The notes beneath the pieces are model-generated. The model did not search any database. It saw nothing but the letters and a program-made list of their open reading frames with translations, and was not told the DNA's origin. From Corynebacterium rhinophilum (GTDB taxonomy: Bacteria; Actinomycetota; Actinomycetes; Mycobacteriales; Mycobacteriaceae): a stretch of DNA of 25,051 nucleotides. This document shows, piece after piece, positions 15,639-23,744 of this stretch; position 1 is the first letter of the stretch; each line of letters starts with the position of its first letter. The position numbers were made by a program, and so were the translations under genes. Location: positions 1-25,051 of the forward strand of contig NZ_JASPHQ010000023.1 of the NCBI RefSeq assembly GCF_030227225.1. Reading direction: 5' to 3'.

Positions 15639-16790
15639 GTGCGCACGCAGGCATCTGTGAAAAGACTACCCCAGCACCTGCCGGAGCTAGACGGCCTACG
15701 CGCGGTTGCCGCATTAGGGATCATTGTCACCCACGTATCCTTCCAAACCGGCACCGGGTGGGGATTTGCCGGGCGCTTTGATTTCTTCGTCGCCGTATTC
15801 TTCGCCCTCAGCGCCTTTTTATTGTGGCGCCGGCGCGGGCTGCATACGGTGCGCGGCTATGCCCACTCTCGCATCGCGCGCTTGGCACCGGCCTATTATG
15901 CCTGCGTGGTATCGGTATTGCTGCTGCTTCCCGATGCCCACTCCATCACCCCCACCCAGATACTCGCCAACCTGACCTCCACGCAGATATATGTGGTCGA
16001 TGGCCTTGCCCCGGGCCTTACCCACCTGTGGTCGCTGTGCGTGGAGTTCTTCTTTTACCTGGTACTACCGCTCCTCGTGTGGGCCATTGGCAGCCTGCCG
16101 CAGCGCTGGCGCATGGCCGTTATCGCCGGTGCCGCGGTACTGAGCTGGGGCTGGGGATTTATCCCCTTTGTCGCGGACTATTCCGAGGACCAGGTTAACT
16201 CGCAAATCTGGCCACCGGCCTATGCCTCCTGGTTCGCGGTGGGCATGCTGGCGGCGGAGGTGGAAGAAAGGGGCATCGGCAAGCGCACGACGCGCATTCT
16301 GCAGGTGCGTTGGGCCTGGGTTGTGCTGGCGGGGCTCGTACTGTGGGTGTCGAGCCGGGACTGGTTTGGGCCGGCCGGGCTGGTGCATCCGGAGCCGGCG
16401 GAATTTGCCCGCCGCATCATCGCCGGGGCGGTATTTGCTGCGTGTGTGGCGGTGCCGGTGGCCTTGGTTCCACGTGGAACCTCGTGGCTTACCTCGCCGC
16501 TCATGCAGGCGCTGGGCGCGTGGTCCTATTCCATTTTCCTGTGGCACGTGGCAGTTCTCGCTGTAGCCTTCCCGCTGACCGGGGTGGCGCTGTTTAGCGG
16601 GAAACCGCTGGATTTTTGGGTGATCCTTGCCGTCACGGTGGTGGGCACCGTTGTGGTTTCTGCGGCGAGTTACACGCTTATCGAGCGCCCGGGCCGCGAT
16701 CTTCTGATGGGCCGCGGCCGGGGCCGGGTCCGGGGCCGGGGCCGTCGGCGGCGAAAAGGCAGGCCAGCCCCGCGGCACATAAGCACATAA
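15639..16790 (+). CDS. tmaT: Acyltransferase_3 membrane protein, TmaT-like
   Basis: A 383-residue membrane acyltransferase of the acyltransferase_3 family, with about ten hydrophobic helices. Family marks: LPELDGLRAVAALGIIVTH (14-32) with H32, RFDFFVAVFFALSAFLLWRR (46-65), THLWSLCVEFFFYL with the conserved W-S-x-x-V-E pattern, and the final helix leading to SYTLIERPGR. TmaT in corynebacteria O-acetylates trehalose monomycolate before MmpL export; the assignment rests on fold and on locus. The start is GTG 15639 with SD AAAGGAG. The tail after IERPGRDLL is an unusual arginine/glycine repeat (GRGRGRVRGRGRRRR) made by a GCCGGG-type hexanucleotide repeat, and the last 113 bp overlap the convergent aftD gene. 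Confidence 0.86.
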   Translation: MRTQASVKRLPQHLPELDGLRAVAALGIIVTHVSFQTGTGWGFAGRFDFFVAVFFALSAFLLWRRRGLHTVRGYAHSRIARLAPAYYACVVSVLLLLPDAHSITPTQILANLTSTQIYVVDGLAPGLTHLWSLCVEFFFYLVLPLLVWAIGSLPQRWRMAVIAGAAVLSWGWGFIPFVADYSEDQVNSQIWPPAYASWFAVGMLAAEVEERGIGKRTTRILQVRWAWVVLAGLVLWVSSRDWFGPAGLVHPEPAEFARRIIAGAVFAACVAVPVALVPRGTSWLTSPLMQALGAWSYSIFLWHVAVLAVAFPLTGVALFSGKPLDFWVILAVTVVGTVVVSAASYTLIERPGRDLLMGRGRGRVRGRGRRRRKGRPAPRHIST

Positions 16791-19700
16791 GCAGCACGGA
16801 ATCGCCTGCATAGGCCCCTGAGGTCCACGGGGCACGGGCGAGGATGGCCCCGGCCGCGGCTACCACGCCGCTGGCCAAATAAGCCCGCGGAATGGTGGTC
16901 CAGCGCACGATGAGCCAGGCGGCCATGCCCGCAAGCGCCGCCGGCCACCCCACCAGTGCCAGGCAGGCCAGCGAGTACATCGCAGAGGCCATGCCACCAG
17001 GATGCGGGTGCCAGGTGGGCTGCGGGCTACGGCGCGCGGCGAAAAGCAGGCAGAAACCCAGCGTGGCCAGGCCGAGCGCGCCGCCAAAGAGCAGGGCGGC
17101 GCGGTAGGCAGGCTGCGCCTTAAAGGTCATGCGGAATTCCCCATGCGTGCCCGCAGGGACGATAAACGCCTGGGTAGCGGCATCGATCTCGTACGGGGTG
17201 AGCTCGGTATCGCCTATAAAACCGCGCAGGCCCTTATTAAAGGCGCGCCCGGTAATGAGCAGGCGTTCATCCTCTGCAGAATCGATGGAAAAATCGGTGA
17301 GGCGATAATCGCTCGGCGGGGACCAGCCCTTTTCCGTCATGGCTACCCACGCGCCGGTGGTGCGCACGCGGTGGACGCCGGGCTCAAGGGTCAGGGTGCT
17401 GCCGGGGGAATACCGGTGGGAATCGATAAGCAACGGCTTGGTGGAATCCACCGTGACTTCCATGCGGCGCGGCACGGTGACATCGCGAATGAGCACGCCG
17501 GTATCGTGCACCATCTGCTGGAAGAAGAATTGGTGCACATTCGGTGAGGTATCCGGTACGGTCACCACGCGCTCGATGGGGTGGCCTTCCACCTCCAGTT
17601 CCGAGATGCCGGTGCGGTGGGATAATTCCACGCGGATGGCCTGGGAATCACCGCCGGGCACGCGCACCGTCTTGTAGCGAAAGGCTTGCAGATCCACCTC
17701 TACTGCCGCGCCGCCCGAGCGCACCGTCACCGTGGTGGAGCTGGTGGCCATGAGTTTTAGGCGCGGTTGGTTAAAGCCACCGCGCAGCTCGATCCAGCCC
17801 TCATCATCGCCGGGTGCGGGCCACCAGGCGGTGGAATTTTCCCCATCGACGGCGGCGGTGGCGGACTTTTCCGGCTGGGCGCCGCCAAAGGCGGTGGCAT
17901 CGGCGGCAGAAGAAGAGACTTCGACATCACCGCCGTGGGTCTCCACCGTGGTCAGTGGGCCGGCGGAGGGATAATCGCGCAGGCGGTTATAAACGTGGCT
18001 GGGATCGTCTGTGGACAGTGGCGCCGAGGCGGCTCCGTGGAGAGTGCCGTAATTGCGATCTACCAGCGTGGGAGTATCGGTGACGATATCGGCGTCCCCT
18101 TCCACCAGCTCGCGGGCGGCGGGGCCATCGTGGGCATCGAGGAAGGCCAGCGCCTCGCCGCCACCGGCCACGCGGACGGGATCGTCTGAGGTCAAAGCCA
18201 TGGAATGCTGCTCGAGCAGGATCACATCGACCTCGCCAAAAGTATGCACTTCACCGCCAAATTTGCTGCTCAAGGTGTCATTATCGGCGGCAAAAAGATC
18301 ATGGCGCACCATCACCGCGCCGATGCCCAGGCGCTGCAAGGCGCGCACGCCGCTGGCCGGGTCCTCGTCTAGTACTGCCATCACCCCGTCGAGGCCACGG
18401 ATGGCCTCCGGCGGCACGAGGGGAATGGCATCGCGGACGGCCCAAGGGACATCAAGAAGCGGCTGCGCCGGCTCATCGCGGGTCCAGCCCCACTCTTGGC
18501 GGGCGAAGGAGGCCTCGGGATAGATCAAAGTGCGGGTATTTTCAGCGTGCTCGTTGATGTAATCCGTGGCCTCATGCCAATAGTCCGGCACCTCGTCGTA
18601 GGCGCCTAGGGGCAGCAGCCGCTGCGACCACGCCGGGGAGAGCGCGCTGATGCAGACGAGCAGCACCAGCGCGCCTACCGTCTGCTTCTTGGTGGGCCGC
18701 AGGCCTGTGGGCAGCGGCAGGCGCTGGCAGGCGCGGGCAAAGCCCAACAGCAACGGGATGCGCACCAGCGGATCGAATTTGTGCAGGTTGCGCAGGGGTG
18801 CCAGCACCCCATCGAGCGCGTCGAGGTACCACGCCGCCTGGCAGCCCAAAATCGCCACGCCGGTAATCAGCATGATGGACCACACGCGGGGCAGCCGGCA
18901 CAAGCCATACATGCCAATCGTGGCCACGGCCATGGTGATAAGGACAAAGAAGGCAGAGGTCGCGAGCTCGTTGCCGGCGATGCGCTCGGCATCCGCAAAG
19001 GGCGACCAGCTCGTCGTCCCGCGCAGGATCTCCGGCAGGTTCAGCCACCGGGTGGTCACGCGGGAAGATTCGATAAATTCCGTAAACGGTGGGGCGTAGC
19101 GGCCCAAGATTATAAGCGGGCCAATCCACCACGCGGATACGCACAGGCAGCCAAGCAGCCAGGCCGCGCCGGGCTTGAAGGCGCGGCGATAGACCACGAT
19201 GACAAGCGCCGGGGTGCACGCCGCGAGCGTGGCGGTGGCGTTGACTGCGCCCATCAGCGCCACGGGAATCGTGGCGGCGGCAGCATCGCGCCAGGTGAGT
19301 TTTTCCCGCAGGAAGGGCAGGATGACCCACGGGGCTAGCATGACCGGCCAGGTTTCAGAAGAGATGGCCGTCAGGGTGGATAGCGAGCGCGGGGAGAGCG
19401 CATAGAGCATCGCCGCCACCCAGACCCAGCGGCCGCGCAGGCCAATCCGGGTAGCTAGCTTGTAAAAGCCGATAAAGCCCACGCTTAAGACCAACAGCCA
19501 CCACAGGCGTTGAGCTATCCAATCCGGCAGGGGCTCGGTTAAAACAAAAAAGGGGCCCTGCGGGAAGAGGTAACCGTAGGCCTGGTTCTGCAGCTGCCCC
19601 AGGGTAAAGATATCGGTATAGGCATCAAGCGCGCCGCGCAGGAAGTGCCGCGGGTTGGCGGCGAGATCGTGTTTGGTATCGGCGGCGGTCAGCCCCCACG

Positions 19701-19860
19701 GCTGTACCGCGAGGATAAGGCCCAAGGCAATAATGCCGAGCGGGTAGGGCCGGGCAAGGCGCGCGCAGCGGTGGCGCAGGGCGCGGGCTAGTGCGCGGTA
19801 GCGGTGTAAATAGGAACCGCTGTGGGGGCCGCGGGGGAGCTGATCGGTCCGGTCATGCAC
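16678..19860 (-). CDS. aftD: Arabinofuranosyltransferase AftD-like (GT-C with C-terminal carbohydrate-binding modules)
   Basis: A 1060-residue envelope glycosyltransferase. After a basic N-terminus come an opening helix (about 40-58), a conserved loop ADTKHDLAANP (60-70) with acidic residues expected in GT-C active sites, and the TDIFTLGQLQNQAYGYLFPQGPFF segment (82-105) characteristic of AftD (DUF3367). About a dozen helices follow to residue 420, then a large periplasmic part with a discoidin/F5-8C-like stretch (about 655-760; SATAAVDGENSTAWW), and C-terminal helices from about 920. AftD adds arabinose using decaprenyl-phospho-arabinose; it is shorter than the 1400-residue mycobacterial protein. 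The start is GTG 19860, 14 bp after the DUF2613 stop. The C-terminus is a G-P repeat overlapping tmaT. Confidence 0.85.
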   Translation of the reverse strand: MHDRTDQLPRGPHSGSYLHRYRALARALRHRCARLARPYPLGIIALGLILAVQPWGLTAADTKHDLAANPRHFLRGALDAYTDIFTLGQLQNQAYGYLFPQGPFFVLTEPLPDWIAQRLWWLLVLSVGFIGFYKLATRIGLRGRWVWVAAMLYALSPRSLSTLTAISSETWPVMLAPWVILPFLREKLTWRDAAAATIPVALMGAVNATATLAACTPALVIVVYRRAFKPGAAWLLGCLCVSAWWIGPLIILGRYAPPFTEFIESSRVTTRWLNLPEILRGTTSWSPFADAERIAGNELATSAFFVLITMAVATIGMYGLCRLPRVWSIMLITGVAILGCQAAWYLDALDGVLAPLRNLHKFDPLVRIPLLLGFARACQRLPLPTGLRPTKKQTVGALVLLVCISALSPAWSQRLLPLGAYDEVPDYWHEATDYINEHAENTRTLIYPEASFARQEWGWTRDEPAQPLLDVPWAVRDAIPLVPPEAIRGLDGVMAVLDEDPASGVRALQRLGIGAVMVRHDLFAADNDTLSSKFGGEVHTFGEVDVILLEQHSMALTSDDPVRVAGGGEALAFLDAHDGPAARELVEGDADIVTDTPTLVDRNYGTLHGAASAPLSTDDPSHVYNRLRDYPSAGPLTTVETHGGDVEVSSSAADATAFGGAQPEKSATAAVDGENSTAWWPAPGDDEGWIELRGGFNQPRLKLMATSSTTVTVRSGGAAVEVDLQAFRYKTVRVPGGDSQAIRVELSHRTGISELEVEGHPIERVVTVPDTSPNVHQFFFQQMVHDTGVLIRDVTVPRRMEVTVDSTKPLLIDSHRYSPGSTLTLEPGVHRVRTTGAWVAMTEKGWSPPSDYRLTDFSIDSAEDERLLITGRAFNKGLRGFIGDTELTPYEIDAATQAFIVPAGTHGEFRMTFKAQPAYRAALLFGGALGLATLGFCLLFAARRSPQPTWHPHPGGMASAMYSLACLALVGWPAALAGMAAWLIVRWTTIPRAYLASGVVAAAGAILARAPWTSGAYAGDSVLLMCLCAAGLACLFAADGPGPGPGPGRGPSEDRGPGAR
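16711..16746. repeat. Hexanucleotide GCCGGG-type tandem repeat in a convergent gene overlap
   Basis: Six consecutive hexamers GCCGCG, GCCGGG, GCCGGG, TCCGGG, GCCGGG, GCCGTC. Read on plus they give Arg-Gly repeats at the end of the TmaT-like protein; on minus they give Gly-Pro repeats at the end of AftD. Copy-number change would keep both frames. Confidence 0.85.
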
Positions 19861-19874
19861 GCCGGTGCGCCCAT

Positions 19875-20072
19875 CTAATTGCGGGAACCGTATTCAGGCC
19901 CGCCCAGCACCGCATCATCGGCGGAGACAGCATTGCCTTCGGGCACGGTATCGCTGCCGGAGAACTGGGCGATGCCGATGATGGTGATAATGCCCAGGGC
20001 GATGCCCACAACAGCGCTACCCACGGCGGGGCCGAGGGTGCGCTTGTTTAAAGAATCGGATTCCAGAGCCAT
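19875..20072 (-). CDS. DUF2613 small membrane/secreted protein (Rv0236A-like)
   Basis: A 65-residue protein with one hydrophobic segment (about residues 14-36, PAVGSAVVGIALGIITIIGIAQF) and a polar extracytoplasmic C-terminal half (SGSDTVPEGNAVSADDAVLGGPEYGSRN). The length, the single helix and the position directly before aftD match the DUF2613 family. It ends 14 bp before the aftD GTG, so the two are co-transcribed and the small protein may assist AftD; this partner role is inferred from conserved adjacency only. The ATG at 20072 has no SD; TAATAT lies 8 nt upstream. Confidence 0.85.
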   Translation of the reverse strand: MALESDSLNKRTLGPAVGSAVVGIALGIITIIGIAQFSGSDTVPEGNAVSADDAVLGGPEYGSRN

Positions 20073-20086
20073 GGCTAAAGATATTA
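20073..20086 (-). promoter_or_regulatory. -10 element for DUF2613-aftD
   Basis: TAATAT (minus strand, 20086-20081), 8 nt before the ATG, in a 22-bp gap after the usp gene. No SD, so probably leaderless. Confidence 0.5.
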
Positions 20087-20094
20087 GCAGTTAC

Positions 20095-20601
20095 TTAGAA
20101 GTATTCCGGATCGTCGTCATCCGCGTCTTCGTCGTTTTCTTGCGGGACGATAAAGACGGGCAGGCCCGCATTGCGCACGATCTGGTCCGCCGTGGAGTTG
20201 GTCCACCAAGCGCGAAAGCCGGTGAGCGCGCGGGTGCCGGTCACGATGACATCCACGTCGAGCTCGTGTGCTGCATCCACGATGGCCGAAGAGATGGTGG
20301 TGGCGGATTCCACGAGGTGGGCGCGGCCGGCTAGGCCTAGGTTTTCGGCCAACTGGGTGCCCTGGCGGCAGATCTTCAGCGCCTCTTCGTAGGCGGGATC
20401 GTCTTCCACGCTATCGGGGGACACGGTGGATTGGTGCATGCCCGTGCGGCTCACGGCGCGCGCGGTTTGGCGGGCTACCGGCTCCCACGCGGTGAGGATT
20501 TCCACCGTGGAGGGGCGCAAAAGCTGGGCGGCGTACTCCAAGGCGCGGTCGGCGCGTTCGGTGCCATCATAGGCAATTAACATTGTTTTGCCGTTACTCA
20601 T
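20095..20601 (-). CDS. Universal stress protein (Usp) family, atypical nucleotide loop
   Basis: A 168-residue single-domain Usp. Strand 1 is TMLIAYDGTERADRALEYAA with D12 in the expected nucleotide-contacting place; the C-terminal strand and loop are VDVIVTGTRALTGFRAWWTNSTADQIV. The canonical ATP loop is G-x2-G-x9-G-(S/T). Here the second and third glycines are replaced (A125, N135), so ATP binding may be altered or lost. The C-terminus is a strongly acidic tail (NDEDADDDDPEYF). It has its own leaderless-type signal: TAGACT six nt before the ATG. It precedes DUF2613-aftD on the same strand and is divergent from the GH3 gene. The specific stress role is not predictable. Confidence 0.88.
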   Translation of the reverse strand: MSNGKTMLIAYDGTERADRALEYAAQLLRPSTVEILTAWEPVARQTARAVSRTGMHQSTVSPDSVEDDPAYEEALKICRQGTQLAENLGLAGRAHLVESATTISSAIVDAAHELDVDVIVTGTRALTGFRAWWTNSTADQIVRNAGLPVFIVPQENDEDADDDDPEYF

Positions 20602-20613
20602 GTCACTAGTCTA
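20602..20613 (-). promoter_or_regulatory. -10 element for leaderless usp
   Basis: TAGACT (minus strand, 20613-20608) ends six nt before the ATG at 20601; no SD. Confidence 0.55.
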
Positions 20614-20659
20614 CCCACCGCTTGGGACAGTTCGCGAGGAATCCTGCACACTGGAAGGC

Positions 20660-21799
20660 ATGACATATTCCCGCATCATTGCCAGTTTGGGCCTCGTGGC
20701 GGTGCTGAGCGCCTGCTCTAATTCCGCCTCGGACGAGGACAAGGCGCGCGAGTCTGCGGCCCCCGCGCCCTCATCGCCGGGTAGCGCCGCGTCCGCCACG
20801 GAGGCCGCCCCAGCCCCGGCGCCAGCGCCGACGCCGGAAGATATTCGCGCCACCGCCGCCTCGGTGCTCATGCCGCCGGCAACCAGCTACGAGGACGCCA
20901 AGGCCAAGCTGGAGGCCGGCGTGGGAGGCATCTTCATCCCGAGCTGGGCGGATCCTGGATTGCTGGAAGAAGAGGGCCGCAATATTAACGCCCTGCGCGC
21001 GGAACTAGGCCGCGATTTTGAGGTTGCCATCGACTTTGAGGGCGGGCGCGTGCAGCGTTTTTCTGAAATCCTGGGCGAATACCCCTCCGCACAGCAGATG
21101 GCGGCGGAAAACTCGCCGGAGCAGGTGGAACAGCTGGCGGGGGACATCGGCAAGCGGCTCATGGACTACGGCATCAACGTGGACTTTGCGCCGGTGCTCG
21201 ATGTCGATGGTGATGGCCTCGAAGTCGTGGGCGACCGCGCCTTTTCTACCGACCCTGCCCAGGCCGGCGAATATGGCGCAGCCTTCGCCCGCGGGCTGGA
21301 TGCCGCCGGGGTCAAGGCCGTATTCAAGCACTTCCCGGGCCACGGCCGCGCCTCGGGCGATACCCACCTGGCGGAGGCCATTACCCCGCCGCTCGAAGAG
21401 CTTGAGAACCACGAGTTCATTCCCTTCCGGAATGCCATTCCCGCAGCCCCGAATGCGGCGCTAATGATGGGCCACCTCGCGGTGCCGGGCCTGGGCGATG
21501 GCCAGACCCCAGCCTCCATCCTGCCGGAGGCCTACGGCCTTGCCCGCGAGGCCTTGCAGTATGACGGCACCATCTATACCGATGATATTGGCGGCATGGC
21601 GGCCATTTCGGATTCGCTTCCGCTTGCCGATGCCGTCATTACCTCCCTCGCCGCCGGTGCCGACATGCCCCTGTGGTCCACAGAGGAAGATATCAATGCG
21701 GTGATCGATGCCGTCGTGGGCGCCGTGGATGAGGGCAGGTTGGCCCCTGAGCGCCTCGGCGATGCCGCCCGCCATGTACACGATGGGGACAGCGACTAG
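20660..21799 (+). CDS. Lipoprotein glycoside hydrolase family 3 (NagZ-like)
   Basis: A 379-residue secreted lipoprotein. The signal peptide ends in lipobox LSAC with acylated C19, followed by an Ala/Pro/Ser linker (about 28-58). The GH3 domain shows AIDFEGGRVQRF (123-134), NVDFAPVLDVDGD (173-185), the NagZ-type signature KHFPGHG (223-229) with D234-T-H236 of the catalytic dyad region, MMGHLAVPG and the nucleophile segment YTDDIGGM (306-313). Such enzymes remove N-acetylglucosamine from muropeptides or glycans; the exact substrate is inferred. The start at ATG 20660 is chosen because it begins the signal peptide. GGAAGG just before it is too close to be an SD, and a CACACT hexamer 7 nt upstream suggests a leaderless start. 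The VanW gene follows after 34 bp. Confidence 0.9.
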   Translation: MTYSRIIASLGLVAVLSACSNSASDEDKARESAAPAPSSPGSAASATEAAPAPAPAPTPEDIRATAASVLMPPATSYEDAKAKLEAGVGGIFIPSWADPGLLEEEGRNINALRAELGRDFEVAIDFEGGRVQRFSEILGEYPSAQQMAAENSPEQVEQLAGDIGKRLMDYGINVDFAPVLDVDGDGLEVVGDRAFSTDPAQAGEYGAAFARGLDAAGVKAVFKHFPGHGRASGDTHLAEAITPPLEELENHEFIPFRNAIPAAPNAALMMGHLAVPGLGDGQTPASILPEAYGLAREALQYDGTIYTDDIGGMAAISDSLPLADAVITSLAAGADMPLWSTEEDINAVIDAVVGAVDEGRLAPERLGDAARHVHDGDSD

Positions 21800-21820
21800 G
21801 AAAAACGCCCCTATACCCGT

Positions 21821-21833
21821 TAACCTTTAAGGC
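21821..21833 (+). promoter_or_regulatory. -10 element for leaderless vanW-family gene
   Basis: TAACCT (21821-21826) followed by 7 nt and GTG 21834. AAGG lies directly against the start codon, too close to act as an SD. Confidence 0.45.
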
Positions 21834-23522
21834 GTGAAGAAGGCAGAAGGAAAAAACGGTGCAAAGGGCTGGCTCATCACGCTTGGCGTGATCGTTGGCT
21901 TCGTCCTCATTGCGGGCATCGCTTATGCCTGGGATGTCATAGCAAACCAGGACAAGATCCCGCGCAGCGTCTCCGTCGGCGGCGTGGATATCTCCGCCAT
22001 GGAGCGCACCGCCGCCGTGGCCAAGCTCGAGGACGAGCTCAATGGTGTTGAGACCCAGCCCGTGACCGTGAGCGCGGGCGATCTGCAGTCTGAATTTACC
22101 CCTGCCGAATCCGGCCTAGCGCTGGATAACCAGGCCGCCGTCGATGGCATCGAGGAGCCTTCGCTCAATCCGATTACCCGGCTGGTTAGTTTCTTTCGCT
22201 CCACCGAAGATATCCCGGTAGAAACCGATGTGGACGATAGCAAGCTGCAGCCCACCCTCGACCGCGTCAAAGACGAGCTTTCTACCGAACCGGTCGACGG
22301 CATGCTCGAGCTTAATAATGGCGAGCTCAAGGTCACCGATCCCACGTTGGGCCAGACCGTAGACGGCACCGAATTGCACGATGCCGTGGCAGCGAATTGG
22401 CTGGACAAAGATGGCGTGCAGGTGGAGCCGGAAGAAATCGAGCCGGCCATTAATGATGAAGCCATTGAAAAGATGCGCACCGGCGATGCCGCCAAGGCCC
22501 TGGATAACCCGTTGACCTTGAAGGCCAAAAATAACGTCACCGCCACGCTGAATAAACCGGAGATCTCCCAGTTCACCAGCATTGAGAAAAAGGACGGCCA
22601 GCTGCACCTGGTGGTGGATAGCAACCGCGCGCAGCAATTGCTGCAAGAGCGCAGCGATGGCGCCGACGTGCCTGGCGTGAACGCCAAGGTGAATTTCGCC
22701 GGTGGCTCCCGGCAGGTCACCCCCTCCCAGGACGGTGAGATCATTGACTGGAAGCCCACCATGGAGGGCTTTGATAAGCGCGTGACTGGCGATGACCGCG
22801 AGTGGGACGCAACCTACAAGCCTGACCCGGCCGATTTCACCACCGAGGACGCCGAAAACGCGACGTTTAACGATACCGTGGGCGAGTTTTCTACCGGCGG
22901 CTTTTCCTCCGCCTCTGGACGCAATATCCAGCTCGTTGCCCAAGAGGTCAACGGCGCCGTTGTCAACCCCGGTGAGACCTTCTCCCTCAACGGCTACACC
23001 GGCCCCCGCGGCACCGCGCAGGGCTATGTGGAATCCGGCATCATCATCAACGGCCACTCTGGTACCGCCGTGGGCGGTGGCATCTCCCAGTTCGCCACCA
23101 CCCTGTATAACGCCGCCTACTTCGCCGGCATGCAAGATACTGCGCACACTCCGCACTCGTACTACATTTCCCGCTACCCGGCCGGCCGCGAAGCCACCGT
23201 GTACGAGGGTGCCATTGACCTGCAATTTACCAATACCTTCAATACCCCAGTGCAGATCGAGACCAGTTTTGGCGGCGGCAATATCACCGTCCGCTTGAAG
23301 GGCACCAAGACGGTAGAGGTGGAATCCATCAATAACGGCCGCTGGGCCAAGACCGAACCACAGCCAATGTCCGTGCCGGGCAGCAATTGCTCACCATCAT
23401 CTGGCGCCCCGGGCTTTACGACGTCCGATACCCGCATCATCAAGGATCTCAGCGGCAACGAGCTTTCCCGCGAGACCAAGACCACGGTCTACGATCCACA
23501 GCCCATCGTGCGGTGCGGATAG
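21834..23522 (+). CDS. VanW-family membrane-anchored protein with PG-binding-4-type repeats
   Basis: A 562-residue protein with an N-terminal signal-anchor (about residues 12-32) and an extracytoplasmic body. Two related regions (about 40-200 and 210-330, with phrases such as TLGQTVDGTELHDAV and PSQDGEIIDWKPTMEGF) fit the putative peptidoglycan-binding domain paired with VanW. The VanW domain runs from about 355 to 510, with NPGETFSLNGYTGPR (from 378), GHSGTAVGGGISQFATTLYNAAYFAG and HSYYISRYPAGREATV. The C-terminal extension contains a Cys pair (SNC...VRCG), perhaps a disulphide. The biochemical activity of VanW proteins is not established; cell-wall association is the usual inference. It follows the GH3 lipoprotein closely. 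Confidence 0.9.
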   Translation: MKKAEGKNGAKGWLITLGVIVGFVLIAGIAYAWDVIANQDKIPRSVSVGGVDISAMERTAAVAKLEDELNGVETQPVTVSAGDLQSEFTPAESGLALDNQAAVDGIEEPSLNPITRLVSFFRSTEDIPVETDVDDSKLQPTLDRVKDELSTEPVDGMLELNNGELKVTDPTLGQTVDGTELHDAVAANWLDKDGVQVEPEEIEPAINDEAIEKMRTGDAAKALDNPLTLKAKNNVTATLNKPEISQFTSIEKKDGQLHLVVDSNRAQQLLQERSDGADVPGVNAKVNFAGGSRQVTPSQDGEIIDWKPTMEGFDKRVTGDDREWDATYKPDPADFTTEDAENATFNDTVGEFSTGGFSSASGRNIQLVAQEVNGAVVNPGETFSLNGYTGPRGTAQGYVESGIIINGHSGTAVGGGISQFATTLYNAAYFAGMQDTAHTPHSYYISRYPAGREATVYEGAIDLQFTNTFNTPVQIETSFGGGNITVRLKGTKTVEVESINNGRWAKTEPQPMSVPGSNCSPSSGAPGFTTSDTRIIKDLSGNELSRETKTTVYDPQPIVRCG

Positions 23523-23636
23523 CTAGTAAATAGCGCGCTGTTAACAACCTGATCGGGGTGGTCAAAGCCACTACGCCGCCGGTTCCGCCGACGATATCTA
23601 CAGCTCAGGTTTTGTCAGACCGTGGAGTAGTTCCTG
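23523..23636. other. Intergenic, no terminator seen after vanW-family gene
   Basis: No convincing hairpin plus T-run follows the stop at 23522. GGAG at 23624-23627 may serve as SD for the short frame beginning at 23637. Confidence 0.4.
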
Positions 23637-23744
23637 GTGGAGTTTATCGCTTTCATCGTCAACATCGTCATTTACACCGTCATCGGCACCGGTTGGTTGA
23701 TGATTATCAGAATGATGGATCAATTTTTCGGACGTCTCGATTGA
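23637..23744 (+). CDS. Possible 35-residue hydrophobic membrane peptide
   Basis: The frame GTG 23637 to TGA 23742-23744 encodes 35 residues, almost all hydrophobic through position 26 (EFIAFIVNIVIYTVIGTG, then WLMIIRMM), ending in the amphipathic DQFFGRLD. A GGAG lies 9 nt upstream and the preceding in-frame codon series has a TAG, so the coding unit is bounded. Composition is that of a single-helix membrane peptide, much more hydrophobic than chance frames in the vicinity, although a T/C-rich second codon position alone can create this. No promoter or terminator is evident and no family is recognised. It could be a small regulatory membrane peptide, a toxin-like peptide or a remnant. Confidence 0.4.
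   Translation: MEFIAFIVNIVIYTVIGTGWLMIIRMMDQFFGRLD

Noticed and set aside
22116..23225. Long open frame antisense to the VanW-family gene
   Set aside because: Gly/Val/His-rich shadow; the plus strand has VanW motifs.
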